Positions 34,788 to 45,191 of a DNA stretch of 64,000 nt are shown piece by piece (the first letter of the stretch is position 1; each line of letters opens with the position of its first letter). The notes beneath the pieces were generated by a model, which saw nothing but the letters and a program-made list of their open reading frames with translations, made no database searches and had not been told where the DNA came from. The stretch lies in the NCBI RefSeq assembly GCF_032164335.1, contig NZ_CP134152.1, forward strand, positions 4,650,001 to 4,714,000, given 5' to 3'. Position numbers and translations under genes: made by a program. This DNA comes from Winslowiella toletana. Lineage in GTDB: Bacteria; Pseudomonadota; Gammaproteobacteria; Enterobacterales; Enterobacteriaceae.

Positions 34788-34816
34788 ATGTTACGCTGAG
34801 TCGAAAAAGGCGTCAA
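34788..34816 (-). promoter_or_regulatory. corA promoter
   Basis: TTGACG (34811-34816) and TAACAT (34788-34793) with a 17-bp spacer, a good sigma-70 promoter; predicted start near 34780. This places the whole corL-like ORF in a leader of about 240 nt before corA. Confidence 0.75.
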
Positions 34817-34840
34817 GCGACCCACTTTACCGCTGGGGTA

Positions 34841-37003
34841 TCAGACGGTTTCCAGCCGGGCATACGCCGCCACCAGCCATTTGATACCCTGTCCCTGGAA
34901 GGCGACCTGCAGCCGACTGTGCTCGCCGCTGCCTTCCAGATTGATGATGGTGCCTTCGCCAAACTTGGCGTGGCGCACCCGCTGACCAAGGGAAAATCCG
35001 CTGTCGTTTTCCGTCACCGGCGTGCCAAGACGCTGGTGATTAACTGGACGACTGACGCTGGCGCGCAGACGCACTTCATCCACGCACTCCACCGGCAGTT
35101 CGCCAATAAAGCGCGAGGGGCGATGGTAGACTTCTTTACCATAAAGCCGACGGGTTTCAGCATAGGTCAGGGTCAGCTTTTGCATTGCGCGCGTAACACC
35201 GACATAGGCCAGACGACGCTCCTCTTCCAGCCTGCCACCTTCATCCAGCGACATCTGGCTCGGGAACATCCCCTCTTCCATACCGACGATAAACACCTGG
35301 CTAAACTCGAGGCCTTTCGCCGCATGCATGGTCATCAGTTGCACCGCATCCTGCCATTTATCCGCCTGCCCTTCACCCGCTTCCAGCGCGGCATGGGAAA
35401 GGAACGCCTGCAGTGGCATCAGATCTTCATCTTCATCCTGGTAGCTGTACTGCCGCGTGGCGTTAACCAGCTCCTCTAAGTTTTCGATGCGCGCCTGGCC
35501 TTTCTCACCTTTTTCCTGCTCGTACATTATCCACAGACCTGAGTCTTTAATCACCCGGTCAGTCTGTACATGCAGCGGCATTTCGGCGGTTTCCTGCGCC
35601 AGCGAATCCACCAGCTCGCAAAACCGTTGCAGCGCCGACGCGGCACGACCGGCCAGCACTTTTTCCTGCAATAATACGCGCGTCGCCTGCCACAGCGTCA
35701 GCTGACGCTCGCGCGAGGTCTGGCGCACCACGTCCAGTGTGCGATCGCCAATACCACGCGTTGGCGTATTGATCACTCGCTCAAAAGCAGCATCATCGTT
35801 GCGGTTGGCAATCAGGCGCAGGTAGGCCAGCGCATCTTTGATTTCCTGACGTTCGAAGAAGCGCATGCCGCCGTAAATGCGATACGGCATACTGGTTTGC
35901 AGCAGCGCCTCTTCCAGTACGCGTGACTGGGCGTTACTGCGATAGAGAATCGCGCAGTCATTTAACGCCCCACCCTTTTCCATCCACACCTTGATGCGGT
36001 TCACCACAAAACGCGCTTCATCCAGCTCGTTAAACGCGCAGTAGAGGGAAATGGGCTCACCGTCGCTGCCGTCGGTCCACAGCTGTTTGCCAAGACGACC
36101 ACTGTTATTGGCGATCAGGGCATTAGCCGCTTTCAGAATATTGTTTGTCGAGCGATAGTTCTGCTCAAGACGGACGGTTTCTGCGCCGTTAAAGTCGTTG
36201 AGAAAGCGCTGAATGTTTTCCACCTGCGCGCCACGCCAGCCGTAAATCGACTGATCGTCATCACCAACGATAATCACTCGCCCGGTTTCACCGGCCAGCA
36301 TGCGAATCCACGCGTACTGAATATTGTTGGTGTCCTGAAACTCATCGACGAGGATATTGGTAAAGCGTTCGCGATAGTGATTGAGAATATGCGGCTTATT
36401 CAGCCACAGCTCATGGGCACGCAGCAGCAGTTCGGCAAAGTCGACCAGTCCGGCGCGGTCGCAGGCTTCCTGATACGCCTGATAAACGCGCAGCCAGGTC
36501 TGTTCAATTGGATTACCGTAGCTTTCAATATGCTTAGGCCGCAGACCTTCATCTTTTTTGCCGTTGATGTACCACATCGCCTGACGCGCCGGCCACTGCT
36601 TCTCATCAAGATTCATCGCTTTAATCAGGCGTTTCAATAACCGCAGCTGATCTTCACTGTCGAGGATCTGAAAATCCTGCGGCAGATTGGCATCAAGATG
36701 ATGCGCGCGTAGCAGGCGATGAGCGAGGCCATGGAAAGTACCGATCCACATCCCACCCTGGCTGGTGCCGATCAGCTGTTCGATACGGTGGCGCATCTCT
36801 GCCGCCGCCTTATTGGTAAAGGTGACCGCCATAATTGAGTATGGCGAACAGTTCTCTACCGTCAGCAACCAGGCAATGCGGTGCACCAGTACGCGCGTTT
36901 TACCGCTACCCGCGCCCGCCAGCACCAGCAAATTGCTGCGTGGCGCCGCGACGGCTTCGCGTTGTTTGTCATTCAAACTGTCCAGCAGTTCAGAAACGTC
37001 CAT
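34841..37003 (-). CDS. uvrD: DNA helicase II UvrD
   Basis: 3'-5' superfamily 1 helicase of nucleotide excision and mismatch repair. The 720 residues equal E. coli UvrD when starting MDVSELLDSLNDKQREAVAA at 37003 (an in-frame GTG-type start three codons earlier is not conserved). Walker A is AGAGSGKT, the DExx box VDEFQDTN, motif III GDDDQSIYGWRGA and motif VI VGVTRAMQ. The C-terminal Tudor-like domain RVRHAKFGEGTI is present. A LexA box lies over the promoter. Confidence 0.97.
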   Translation of the reverse strand: MDVSELLDSLNDKQREAVAAPRSNLLVLAGAGSGKTRVLVHRIAWLLTVENCSPYSIMAVTFTNKAAAEMRHRIEQLIGTSQGGMWIGTFHGLAHRLLRAHHLDANLPQDFQILDSEDQLRLLKRLIKAMNLDEKQWPARQAMWYINGKKDEGLRPKHIESYGNPIEQTWLRVYQAYQEACDRAGLVDFAELLLRAHELWLNKPHILNHYRERFTNILVDEFQDTNNIQYAWIRMLAGETGRVIIVGDDDQSIYGWRGAQVENIQRFLNDFNGAETVRLEQNYRSTNNILKAANALIANNSGRLGKQLWTDGSDGEPISLYCAFNELDEARFVVNRIKVWMEKGGALNDCAILYRSNAQSRVLEEALLQTSMPYRIYGGMRFFERQEIKDALAYLRLIANRNDDAAFERVINTPTRGIGDRTLDVVRQTSRERQLTLWQATRVLLQEKVLAGRAASALQRFCELVDSLAQETAEMPLHVQTDRVIKDSGLWIMYEQEKGEKGQARIENLEELVNATRQYSYQDEDEDLMPLQAFLSHAALEAGEGQADKWQDAVQLMTMHAAKGLEFSQVFIVGMEEGMFPSQMSLDEGGRLEEERRLAYVGVTRAMQKLTLTYAETRRLYGKEVYHRPSRFIGELPVECVDEVRLRASVSRPVNHQRLGTPVTENDSGFSLGQRVRHAKFGEGTIINLEGSGEHSRLQVAFQGQGIKWLVAAYARLETV

Positions 37004-37041
37004 AAGCACCATTCAGGCAGGGAAAACGCCGCAGCGTTTAA

Positions 37042-37057
37042 CTGGATATATTAACAG
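37042..37057. promoter_or_regulatory. LexA (SOS) box of uvrD
   Basis: CTGTTAATATATCCAG on the minus strand fits CTG-N10-CAG with an AT-rich centre. It overlaps the predicted transcript start just after the uvrD -10, where LexA would block transcription. uvrD is an SOS gene in E. coli. Confidence 0.88.
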
Positions 37058-37059
37058 GT

Positions 37060-37087
37060 ATTATATCAGCGCGGTCAGCGATGCCAA
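37060..37087 (-). promoter_or_regulatory. uvrD promoter
   Basis: TATAAT (37060-37065) with TTGGCA (37082-37087), 16-bp spacer. The -35 lies inside the last codons of yigB. The LexA box begins 2 bp after the -10. Confidence 0.75.
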
Positions 37088-37777
37088 CTGCGAAATTTCG
37101 AGATGCGGCAGCAGGCGGCTGTCGGCGATTTTCATCAGGTTGCCTTGCCGCAGGTTAATCCAGCAGGCTTGCATACCGCAGCGCACGGAACCGGCGACAT
37201 CGGTGGTCAGATCGTCACCCACATGCAGAATATTTTCCAGTGGGACATCCAGCTTTTCCGCCGCCAGATGATACATATCGTGATATGGCTTGGCGCGGCC
37301 GTGTGGCCCGGCGCGCAGGATAAATTTGAAATAACCCTCAAGGCCGAACAGATGCGGCTCGGCGTTACCGTTGGTCACCGCCGCCAGCGGAAAACGTTCG
37401 GCCAGCGCTGCCAGCGTCCGGTGCGTCTCTTCCGGTACGCTGATCTGGCTACGCCAGTGGGCAAAATTGGCCATCACTTCACGCGAGCCTTTATTCGCTT
37501 CTGCGGTGCTCAGTCCGACATTCAGCATCGCCCGCTCGACCGCCCGACGTCGCCACTCCGACACATCGTGATAAATTTCCGGCTCCTGCTGGCGCAGTTC
37601 ATCGCGCAGCGCCTGGTAAGCCTGCTGAGTGAAATCATTCAGGCCGGGATGGTAAGCCTGCAAGAAAGCGTGCGACTCCTTCTGGGTACGGCGAATCACG
37701 TCGTGATTGTCGTACAAAGTGTCGTCAAGATCGAAGGTAATGGCTTTAATCGGCCGCAGCGTGCGATAAAAATGCAT
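37061..37777 (-). CDS. yigB: HAD-family phosphatase YigB (5-amino-6-(5-phospho-D-ribitylamino)uracil phosphatase)
   Basis: Cytosolic HAD phosphatase; E. coli YigB acts on the riboflavin pathway intermediate and on FMN and other phosphates. The 238 residues equal E. coli. Motif I is [12 protein letters not shown], motif [11 protein letters not shown] and motif [14 protein letters not shown]. Its ATG overlaps the xerC stop by one base (TGATG), so translation is coupled. Confidence 0.93.
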   Translation of the reverse strand: MHFYRTLRPIKAITFDLDDTLYDNHDVIRRTQKESHAFLQAYHPGLNDFTQQAYQALRDELRQQEPEIYHDVSEWRRRAVERAMLNVGLSTAEANKGSREVMANFAHWRSQISVPEETHRTLAALAERFPLAAVTNGNAEPHLFGLEGYFKFILRAGPHGRAKPYHDMYHLAAEKLDVPLENILHVGDDLTTDVAGSVRCGMQACWINLRQGNLMKIADSRLLPHLEISQLASLTALI

Positions 37778-38685
37778 CAGGATTTTCCTCGTTTAGCACG
37801 GGGATGTGCAGCATCGTAAACCGATGCAAGATGTTGAAAGTCGAGGTGGGTATAAATTTGCGTGGTCGACAGATTGGCATGCCCCAGCAGCTCCTGCACC
37901 GCACGCAGGTCGCCGCTGGACTCCAGCATATGGGTCGCAAAGGAGTGGCGCAACTTATGCGGATGAATATGACTGTTAACACCCTGCTTCACGCCCCATT
38001 CAGCAAAACGTTTCTGCACGTTACGCGCCGAAATTCGCTTGCCCTGGTTGGATAAAAACAGCGCGTCATCGTCTGGCGCAAACAGCTCGCGCAGAGCGAG
38101 CCAGTGTTCAATCCAGCTGACCGCCGTGCCGCCAATTGGCAGGCGGCGCTCTTTGCTGCCTTTCCCCACCACCCAGACTTCACCGGAAGCCAGATCCAGG
38201 TGTCGGCAGTCAATGCCGACTAATTCAGCAAGACGTAAACCGGCACCGTACATAATTTCCAGCATCGCGCGATCGCGTACCGCCAGCGGATCGTTAAGAT
38301 CGATATCCAGCAGCTGATTCACTTCATCGACATCAATATTTTTCGGCAAATGCCGCGGCGTACGCGGCGTGGCAATTCCTTTCGCCGGATTCGCCTTCAG
38401 CAGCCCCTGACTGACCAGCCAGTCGAGAAAACTGCGCAGCGCTGACAGTCGAAGTGCAAGGCTGGCCGGTTGTAGACCGGCGCGGCGGCTGCGGGCCGCC
38501 AGTGAACGCACATGAGCAGCATCCAGTTTTGCCCAGTCCGTAATCTTCATTTCATCCGCCAGCGTCACCAGCACCGTAAGCTGATGAGCGTAGCTTTTTT
38601 GCGTCAGCGGGCTAAGTTGCCGCTCGACTTTCAGGTAACGCAGAAAGCCCTCTACGGCGGATTGTAGAGGCGACGCGCTGTTCAT
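37777..38685 (-). CDS. xerC: Site-specific tyrosine recombinase XerC
   Basis: Resolves chromosome dimers at dif together with XerD. The 302 residues have an N-terminal SAM-like DNA-binding domain (to about 105) and a catalytic domain with Arg in [11 protein letters not shown], Lys in [12 protein letters not shown], HxxR in [14 protein letters not shown], His in [11 protein letters not shown] and the nucleophile Tyr in IYTHLD. It overlaps the upstream DUF484 gene by 4 bp. Confidence 0.96.
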   Translation of the reverse strand: MNSASPLQSAVEGFLRYLKVERQLSPLTQKSYAHQLTVLVTLADEMKITDWAKLDAAHVRSLAARSRRAGLQPASLALRLSALRSFLDWLVSQGLLKANPAKGIATPRTPRHLPKNIDVDEVNQLLDIDLNDPLAVRDRAMLEIMYGAGLRLAELVGIDCRHLDLASGEVWVVGKGSKERRLPIGGTAVSWIEHWLALRELFAPDDDALFLSNQGKRISARNVQKRFAEWGVKQGVNSHIHPHKLRHSFATHMLESSGDLRAVQELLGHANLSTTQIYTHLDFQHLASVYDAAHPRAKRGKS

Positions 38686-39386
38686 GCGCGCTCAATCCAG
38701 CGCGACAACAGTTCCGGCAGCATCAGCGCCAGATGTTGTAACAGCAAGGTGCCCATGCCTGACTGATAATGCTGACTGTCGCGGCTGCTGAAAATCAGTA
38801 CCCCGAGATCGCCGCGCTCGCCCATCAGCGACATCGCCACTGAGCCAATGGCTTTCGCCTGCGGCAACAGCAGCAGTAACTCCGGGCCATTCAGGCCGCC
38901 GAGATAGTGCTGCTCTTTACCCAATCGCTGAATACGTACCGCTTCAAACGCCTGCGGCGCAAGCGCCAGCTGGGTAAAATCAGAAGGGGCACCAACACGC
39001 CATTTGTCACTGAACAGGCGCACATTGGCACCCGCCAGCCCAAGCTCACGCGCCCAGCGATGCAAACGGTTCAGCATCTCTTGCAGGCTGGGAGCCGTCG
39101 CCAGATGCCCCTGCAACGCTAACAGCCGATCAAACAGTTGATGGTTAGCGGTGGCCTGCTCCATCAGTAACGTAATCTCTTCTTCCAGCTGGGCGATATG
39201 ATTGCGCTGACGCGCCATATGCCATTCGACCAGCGAAACGCTCCCGCGCACAGGATGAGGAACTGCCATCTGCTCGACCTGGCGCGCGTTACGAATAAAG
39301 AAATCCGGATTTTGCAGCAGGTAATCACTTACCGCCTGATCGTCCAGCATCACATCGCTGGCGGTCTGTTCCCCGACATTTTTCAT
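38682..39386 (-). CDS. yigA: DUF484 family protein (YigA)
   Basis: GAF-like DUF484 protein of unknown role, always found between dapF and xerC in this group. The 234 residues contain the conserved start [13 protein letters not shown], a short coiled coil (about residues 55-85) and a C-terminal GAF-like part with [16 protein letters not shown]. Overlaps of 4 bp on both sides indicate a single translational unit with dapF and xerC. Confidence 0.9.
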   Translation of the reverse strand: MKNVGEQTASDVMLDDQAVSDYLLQNPDFFIRNARQVEQMAVPHPVRGSVSLVEWHMARQRNHIAQLEEEITLLMEQATANHQLFDRLLALQGHLATAPSLQEMLNRLHRWARELGLAGANVRLFSDKWRVGAPSDFTQLALAPQAFEAVRIQRLGKEQHYLGGLNGPELLLLLPQAKAIGSVAMSLMGERGDLGVLIFSSRDSQHYQSGMGTLLLQHLALMLPELLSRWIERA

Positions 39387-40207
39387 AGATGAATAAATCC
39401 GTCGTAAACGTGAGTGGCCGGTCCGGTCATAAACAGCGGGTGACCCGGCCCTTTCCAGGCGATATGCAAGCTGCCGCCCGGCAAATCAACGCGGACTTTT
39501 TCCGCCAGTAATCCTTGTTGAATACCCACCGCCACCGCAGCACAAGCACCGCTACCGCAGGCCTGTGTCTCACCGGCACCGCGCTCATAAACGCGCAGCC
39601 GGATATGCTCACGACTGGCCAGCTCCATAAATCCGACGTTAACCCGCTCCGGGAAGCGCTCATGGCTTTCCAGCACCGGCCCGAGCGTTTCTACCGCAGC
39701 GGTTTTCACACTGTCGACCTGAATCACGCAGTGCGGGTTCCCCATCGATACCACACCACACATTACCGTCTGTTCGGCGGCGCGCATCAGATAGATGCTT
39801 TCAGCTTTATTGGCGCGGAATGGCACCTGCTGCGGCTCGAAGTTCGGCTCGCCCATATTAACCCGCACCAGCTCGTCGCTGTTGACGCTCAGTACCATAC
39901 GCCCGGTTTGGGTGCTGACATTGATATCGTTTTTATTGGTTAACCCTTTCAGGCGCACAAAGCGCGCGAAGCAGCGCGCACCGTTGCCACACTGGGCCAC
40001 TTCGCTGCCGTCAGCATTGAAAATGCGGTAATGAAAATCCAGATCGGGATCGTACGGCGGTTCAACGATCAATAGCTGATCGAAGCCGATCCCCAGATGA
40101 CGATCCGCCAGACGGCGAATCAGCTCTGGTGAGAAATAGACGTTTTGCGTGACGGCATCAACGACCATAAAGTCATTGCCAAGACCGTGCATTTTGGAGA
40201 ACTGCAT
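39383..40207 (-). CDS. dapF: Diaminopimelate epimerase DapF
   Basis: Converts LL- to meso-diaminopimelate for lysine and peptidoglycan synthesis by two-base catalysis. The 274 residues start [18 protein letters not shown]; an in-frame upstream start at 40231 adds eight non-conserved residues. The catalytic cysteines are in AQCGNGARC and [10 protein letters not shown]. It is the second gene after lptM and overlaps the DUF484 gene by 4 bp. Confidence 0.96.
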   Translation of the reverse strand: MQFSKMHGLGNDFMVVDAVTQNVYFSPELIRRLADRHLGIGFDQLLIVEPPYDPDLDFHYRIFNADGSEVAQCGNGARCFARFVRLKGLTNKNDINVSTQTGRMVLSVNSDELVRVNMGEPNFEPQQVPFRANKAESIYLMRAAEQTVMCGVVSMGNPHCVIQVDSVKTAAVETLGPVLESHERFPERVNVGFMELASREHIRLRVYERGAGETQACGSGACAAVAVGIQQGLLAEKVRVDLPGGSLHIAWKGPGHPLFMTGPATHVYDGFIHL

Positions 40208-40246
40208 TTTCTGCTCCGCCGGATGCGCCATAGGTTATAGAGTCAG

Positions 40247-40462
40247 TTACATACTCGGCTGAGTAGTGGTTGGATTCTGATCGCGACCATCCGGCGGAGT
40301 AACCGCTGAATTCTGCGTGCTCTGCTGCGCAGGCTGCTGCGTTGCTTGCTGATCCTGCTTTGGCTGCTCCTTCGGTGGGAAGTACAGCGGGCCTTTTAAG
40401 CCACAGCCAACCAGGCTCGCTAACGCCAGCGCCATCGCCAGCTGGCATATCGTTTTGTTCAT
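40247..40462 (-). CDS. lptM: LPS assembly lipoprotein LptM (YifL)
   Basis: Small outer-membrane lipoprotein that aids maturation of the LptD/LptE translocon. The 71 residues start MNKTICQLAMALALASLVGC: a lipoprotein signal with lipobox LVGC, then the family core GLKGPLYFPP and a Gln/Thr-rich tail. An ATG five codons earlier (40477) is also possible; neither has a strong ribosome site. It opens the lptM-dapF-yigA-xerC-yigB run. Confidence 0.88.
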   Translation of the reverse strand: MNKTICQLAMALALASLVGCGLKGPLYFPPKEQPKQDQQATQQPAQQSTQNSAVTPPDGRDQNPTTTQPSM

Positions 40463-40650
40463 TATCATTCTGCTCATGATTGATGCTTACTGGTTGCTTA
40501 TCATCGCAGGTGAACTCCGAAAAGCAATAGGAATTGGCGATTCGATGTTGCCGTCGCGGTCGCAATTTCGTCAGAAGATTAGCAGATACCGGCCTGCCGT
40601 GTGGTTCAGCCAGTTAACAAAAACAGGAAAGCACGATGGGCGATAGCCGA

Positions 40651-43203
40651 TCAATGCATCTGCATACGCTCAGCGTAATCGGTGTGGTCATTGTCCGGGG
40701 CGGTAGCGCATAACTGCGTCAGGGTCTGGCTTCTGAATGGAATCACCTGCAGACGATCGTCAGCTTTAATGATGGTATAGAACTGCGGCAGGTTAAAGTT
40801 GATAAAACTTGAGCCGTAGGTAAAGCGGTCGTGTGACGACGAGTAGAAGCGGCTGACATCGCGCACCAGCTCCTCTTTGCTGCCTTCACAGTGGTGATAG
40901 ATCTCAATGCGATTACTTTCATCAAGAATGTAGATATTGAAGCCGTGGTCGTCGTGGGTGTCTTCAAAGAAGAACTGAATAATCCCTTCGCTGGCATAGC
41001 CATTCACTACCGCTGGCAGACGTGTCTGATCGGTTTCTACCTTGATCGACAAGCCATGCAGTTTGTTGTTGGAAATCGCGCCGTAAAACTCGACGGCATT
41101 TTCCAGTTTCTGCACCGATACGCCAAGACGCTCAAAGAACAGGCCCCAGGTTTGGCCGGCAACACGCAGCGCTTTAAAACGCCCCGGTTCCTGACGGGTA
41201 CTGGACAGGCGCAGTTCAATGCATTCCGAAACCAGCTGCTGCACGCGGGTGCGGATTAAACCACGCAGATGCTGGCTGTAGCAGAACACTTCTACTGCAT
41301 CCGGCGGTGCCGCGTCCTGATGCATTTTACCGAGAATGGTTTTCAGCGCTTCAATCATCGCCTGCTCGCCATTAAAGTGCAGGGTACGCACTTCATTCCA
41401 CGAGTTGCGGTACAGCAAATCGATACTGCCGACTAAACACTGCTGCTGTTGACCAAAGCTGAATACATCCAGCTTACGGAAATCGAAGTGCACAACCTGA
41501 TTGCGGAAGGCCGCAGTCGGGTCGTACTCCAGGTTAACGATAATCGCCAGATGACGAATTTCACACGGGCTGTAGAGTGCTTTTGGCGTTGGTGACGGCA
41601 AACGCAGCGGGAAGTGGTGTGACACATCGGCCACCAGCTCCTGCAAACGCGCCAAATCGCAGGTCTCATTGCCTTTAATATGCAGACGCGTTTTCTCGGT
41701 CAGCAAACCATTAAACCACGCCCACGCCACCAGCTTATTCAGATAGCGGTTATATTCCAGCGGTTGATGGCTGATAATCGATCCCATATCCGGCGACTGA
41801 TTATACAGATACCAGCCAGCGCGATTGGCGCGGCCATTCGGCACATGGATAAAGGTCAGATGCGACTCGGAGAGATCCGGCGAGATCTGCGGGTTAACCA
41901 GCGTCACTTTACCCGGCAATGCTTCGAAAGCGGCATACAGCTTACGGGTCAGCACGCCGATATCCTGCGGGCTGGCGCTGACGCTTAAGTTGTTACGGCG
42001 GGCGAAACGAATCAGATTGCGATAGCTCTGCATCATCGCATCCAGCAGTTCGTTATGGGCCTCACGTACCCGCTCGATTTTCCAGTCGGCACGGCTGTCG
42101 AGCACTGCCAGACGCGCATTGTCCCAACCCCACTCTTTTACCAGCTGGCTGAGAATTTCACGACGCCAGCCTACATTAGCGCCCTCTTGCGACAGCTTTT
42201 CACACACCTTCAGATAGAAACAGCGTCGCACCAGATCGAGACGCGCATGGTCGTCAATACTGGTGAGATAGTGGGTGACGCGTTCCAGCATCATGCAGTA
42301 AGGATCAAGGCCAAACGAGACGATTTCGCCATCGTGCAAGCGCTGCTTAATGTCCATCGCCAGCAGTTTGGTGTCCGGGTATTCCCAGGAATAGGCTTCC
42401 AGCAGCAGGGTTTTTAACACCGCTTTGTAGGGCGAATCGATACTTTTGTATAACTGCCACAGGCTGGCACCAAAGTACTCTTCCGCCGACAGCGTGCCGA
42501 GACCACCAAGATCCAGCCATTCATTTGGCGTCAGTACGCCCTTCGAATAGAGCGACATGACATAGTCATCGTAATGCTCTTCTTCTTCGCCCGGCACCAT
42601 ATTCCACAGAATACGCTTACCGGCCATGCGTACCGCAGTACGATAAAATTCATCCAGCAATAAGATATGCTGAGTCGAGCCGCAATCCTCACCGCCAAGA
42701 TTGCCACTTTCGTTATGGCGAAAACGGTTTTCATCAATCAGGAAGAAGCTGACTTCGACACCCATCGATGCACACCACTTTTGCAGCAGAGTGCATTTTT
42801 TTTGCAGGCGCAGGCGCTCTTCATTATCGAGCCACGACTGGTGACACACCCAGATATCAAGATCGGAAGTGAAGTTCTGGCCCACCGACGAGGTGCTGCC
42901 CATTGAGTAAACACCGGTTATTGGTCGTTCACCTTTTACGGGCAATGCGGCAGCAGTGCCAGATTTACCTTCTAAATCATTGAGATAGCTTAACTGGCTT
43001 TCATCAGGCGTGAAAAAGCTGATGCCATGTGGAACGTTACCTTCAAGGTAACCCGGCATCAACGGGTGATGATAATGTAATAAGGTTGGCAGCAGACTGT
43101 ATACCTGCTGGAAAGCAGGGCCCATGGCAGCCAGTGCACGATCGACGCGCAGCTGATTGATGGCATCCAGTCTCTGTTTCAGTGTCTCAATGTAGAGGTA
43201 CAA
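40651..43203 (-). CDS. cyaA: Class I adenylate cyclase CyaA
   Basis: Makes cAMP, the co-activator of CRP; activity is raised by the phosphorylated glucose PTS protein. The 850 residues match E. coli CyaA, with catalytic GSTSSVGQ...[12 protein letters not shown] at about residues 100-125 and a C-terminal regulatory half. The start codon is TTG (43203, then [11 protein letters not shown]), as in E. coli, where it keeps expression low. A CRP site lies over its promoter. In E. coli cyaY sits between cyaA and lptM; it is absent here. Confidence 0.97.
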   Translation of the reverse strand: MYLYIETLKQRLDAINQLRVDRALAAMGPAFQQVYSLLPTLLHYHHPLMPGYLEGNVPHGISFFTPDESQLSYLNDLEGKSGTAAALPVKGERPITGVYSMGSTSSVGQNFTSDLDIWVCHQSWLDNEERLRLQKKCTLLQKWCASMGVEVSFFLIDENRFRHNESGNLGGEDCGSTQHILLLDEFYRTAVRMAGKRILWNMVPGEEEEHYDDYVMSLYSKGVLTPNEWLDLGGLGTLSAEEYFGASLWQLYKSIDSPYKAVLKTLLLEAYSWEYPDTKLLAMDIKQRLHDGEIVSFGLDPYCMMLERVTHYLTSIDDHARLDLVRRCFYLKVCEKLSQEGANVGWRREILSQLVKEWGWDNARLAVLDSRADWKIERVREAHNELLDAMMQSYRNLIRFARRNNLSVSASPQDIGVLTRKLYAAFEALPGKVTLVNPQISPDLSESHLTFIHVPNGRANRAGWYLYNQSPDMGSIISHQPLEYNRYLNKLVAWAWFNGLLTEKTRLHIKGNETCDLARLQELVADVSHHFPLRLPSPTPKALYSPCEIRHLAIIVNLEYDPTAAFRNQVVHFDFRKLDVFSFGQQQQCLVGSIDLLYRNSWNEVRTLHFNGEQAMIEALKTILGKMHQDAAPPDAVEVFCYSQHLRGLIRTRVQQLVSECIELRLSSTRQEPGRFKALRVAGQTWGLFFERLGVSVQKLENAVEFYGAISNNKLHGLSIKVETDQTRLPAVVNGYASEGIIQFFFEDTHDDHGFNIYILDESNRIEIYHHCEGSKEELVRDVSRFYSSSHDRFTYGSSFINFNLPQFYTIIKADDRLQVIPFRSQTLTQLCATAPDNDHTDYAERMQMH

Positions 43204-43489
43204 GACGTCTCGCCTGATTGTCCCAGTGTTTTAAACAAACCCAGTTTCCGGCATCCGCCGCTTGATTTAGAAGTATTCGGGCGAATAATTGCTGGAAACG
43301 TGATCAATCTAACACCTGGCAGATTGACCGTAAAGAAAGTTGCGCTACACACAGTTTAGCACGTTTTACAGTCAATTAACCTTACTCATCTTTAGCTCAT
43401 CCCTGCCCCACGGTTAAAAACCGTTGAAACTGACAGCATTCCCGTATCAATGATAGGATAATCAATGAACGATCAAAACGGTAAGAAGC
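43204..43489. other. Divergent region cyaA/hemC
   Basis: The 286 bp hold the cyaA promoter (TTTACG about 16 bp upstream of TTAGAT on the minus strand), its CRP site and the hemC promoter. A small hairpin ACGGTT-AAA-AACCGT lies near 43420. I could not fix the hemC promoter with confidence. Confidence 0.5.
43299..43314. promoter_or_regulatory. CRP site over the cyaA promoter
   Basis: TGTTAGATTGATCACG (minus strand) matches TGTGA-N6-TCACA at 8 of 10 positions and covers a -10-like TTAGAT. The same arrangement in E. coli lets CRP-cAMP repress cyaA P2, a negative feedback. Confidence 0.75.
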
Positions 43490-44431
43490 ATGTTAGACAA
43501 AATTTTAAGAATTGCCACCAGGCAAAGTCCGCTCGCTTTATGGCAGGCACATTATGTTCAGCAGCGCCTGATGGCTTGCCATCCGGGGCTTAGCGTTGAG
43601 CTGGTCCCCATGGTCACCCGCGGCGATGTGATACTGGATACGCCACTTGCTAAAGTAGGTGGTAAAGGATTATTCGTAAAAGAACTTGAGCTGGCGATGC
43701 TGGAAGGCCGTGCCGATATTGCGGTGCACTCGATGAAAGATGTGCCGGTCGACTTCCCGGAAGGGCTGGGGCTGGTCAGCATTTGTGAGCGTGACGATCC
43801 GCTGGATGCTTTTGTCTCAAATCATTATGACTCGGTTGATGCGCTGCCGCAGGGCGCGATTGTCGGCACTTCCAGCCTGCGTCGTCAGTGTCAGCTTAGC
43901 GCGCGTCGCCCGGATCTGGTGATCCGCTCGCTGCGCGGCAACGTCGGTACCCGCCTGTCTAAACTGGATGCGGGCGACTATGACGCGATTATTCTCGCGG
44001 TGGCCGGACTTAAGCGCCTGGCATTAACCGATCGGATTCGCCATGCCATGCCGGCAGAAGAGTCACTGCCAGCCGTCGGTCAGGGCGCGGTCGGAATTGA
44101 GTGCCGTCTTGACGATCGGCAGACCATCACCCTGCTGGCAGCGCTGAATGATGACGATACCTCGGTACGCGTCAAAGCTGAACGCGCCATGAATACCCGA
44201 CTGGAAGGTGGCTGTCAGGTGCCAATCGGCAGCTACGCGGTACTGGAAGGCGACGATCTGTGGCTGCGTGGGCTGGTCGGTTCGCCGGATGGCAAACAGA
44301 TGATTCGCGGTGAGCGTCGTGGCCCGCGAGCGGATGCCGAAAAAATGGGTATCTCACTGGCTGAAGAGCTGCTGGATAACGGCGCACGCGATATTTTAGC
44401 TGAAGTTTATCAGGGAAATCCGCCGGTATGA
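43490..44431 (+). CDS. hemC: Porphobilinogen deaminase HemC
   Basis: Joins four porphobilinogens into hydroxymethylbilane in haem synthesis. The 313 residues equal E. coli. The dipyrromethane cofactor cysteine is in [11 protein letters not shown]; substrate-binding SSLRRQCQL and the N-terminal [14 protein letters not shown] are present. The ribosome site is weak (GTAAGAAG), and another ORF with a better site starts 25 bp upstream in a different frame. It overlaps hemD by 4 bp. Confidence 0.97.
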   Translation: MLDKILRIATRQSPLALWQAHYVQQRLMACHPGLSVELVPMVTRGDVILDTPLAKVGGKGLFVKELELAMLEGRADIAVHSMKDVPVDFPEGLGLVSICERDDPLDAFVSNHYDSVDALPQGAIVGTSSLRRQCQLSARRPDLVIRSLRGNVGTRLSKLDAGDYDAIILAVAGLKRLALTDRIRHAMPAEESLPAVGQGAVGIECRLDDRQTITLLAALNDDDTSVRVKAERAMNTRLEGGCQVPIGSYAVLEGDDLWLRGLVGSPDGKQMIRGERRGPRADAEKMGISLAEELLDNGARDILAEVYQGNPPV

Positions 44432-45168
44432 CGATTCTGGTAACCCGTCCATCACCTGCTGCCGAAGAGCTGGTCAGCCGCCTGCGCGCGCTGGGACAGG
44501 TTGCCTGGAGCCTGCCACTGATTGAATTTACGCCTGGCCGCGATCTCGACCGGCTGCCACAGCTGCTGAGCCAACTGTCAGCGGGTGACCTGCTGTTTAT
44601 TTTGTCTCAGCATGCGATTCACTATGCTCAGCCAATAATCAGTCAGCACGAATTAACATGGCCTGCCAGCCTGGACTATTATGCTATAGGTCGCACTACT
44701 GCACTGCTGATGCATACCGTCAGCGGCTTGCCGGTGGAGTATCCCCATCAGCGTGAAACCAGTGAAGTGCTGATTCAGCTGCCGGCTTTAATGCAGGTTG
44801 CTGGCAAGCGGGCGTTAATTTTACGCGGCAATGGCGGGCGTGAGCTGTTAGCTGAAACGCTAACAGAGCGCGGTGCAGAAGTGACGTTCTGCGAATGCTA
44901 TCAGCGCTGTGCCAAAGTTTACGATGGCCTGAATGAAGGCCGACGCTGGCGCGATCGCGGCATTGATACGCTGGTTGTGACCAGTGGCGAAATGCTGCAA
45001 CAACTCTATTCACTGTTCCCCGATATCGATCGTCAGGAATGGTTATTACGCTGTCGACTGGTGGTCGTCAGTGAACGTTTGGCTACCCTGGCCAGGGAGT
45101 TTGGCTGGCAGGATATTACGGTAGCCGATGGGGCCGATAACGACGCGCTGCTGCGCTCGTTACAATAA
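44428..45168 (+). CDS. hemD: Uroporphyrinogen-III synthase HemD
   Basis: Closes hydroxymethylbilane into uroporphyrinogen III with D-ring inversion. The 246 residues match E. coli HemD in length and in start ([19 protein letters not shown]), with the two-lobed fold and a conserved [15 protein letters not shown] stretch. The family is poorly conserved, so context and the N-terminus carry the assignment. Start overlaps the hemC stop as ATGA. Confidence 0.94.
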   Translation: MTILVTRPSPAAEELVSRLRALGQVAWSLPLIEFTPGRDLDRLPQLLSQLSAGDLLFILSQHAIHYAQPIISQHELTWPASLDYYAIGRTTALLMHTVSGLPVEYPHQRETSEVLIQLPALMQVAGKRALILRGNGGRELLAETLTERGAEVTFCECYQRCAKVYDGLNEGRRWRDRGIDTLVVTSGEMLQQLYSLFPDIDRQEWLLRCRLVVVSERLATLAREFGWQDITVADGADNDALLRSLQ

Positions 45169-45191
45169 ACTTTAAAATGGGATGTGCCACA

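Noticed and set aside
37103-37819. 238-codon plus-strand ORF over yigB
   Set aside because: It is nearly the exact antisense of yigB, which has all HAD motifs; a shadow.
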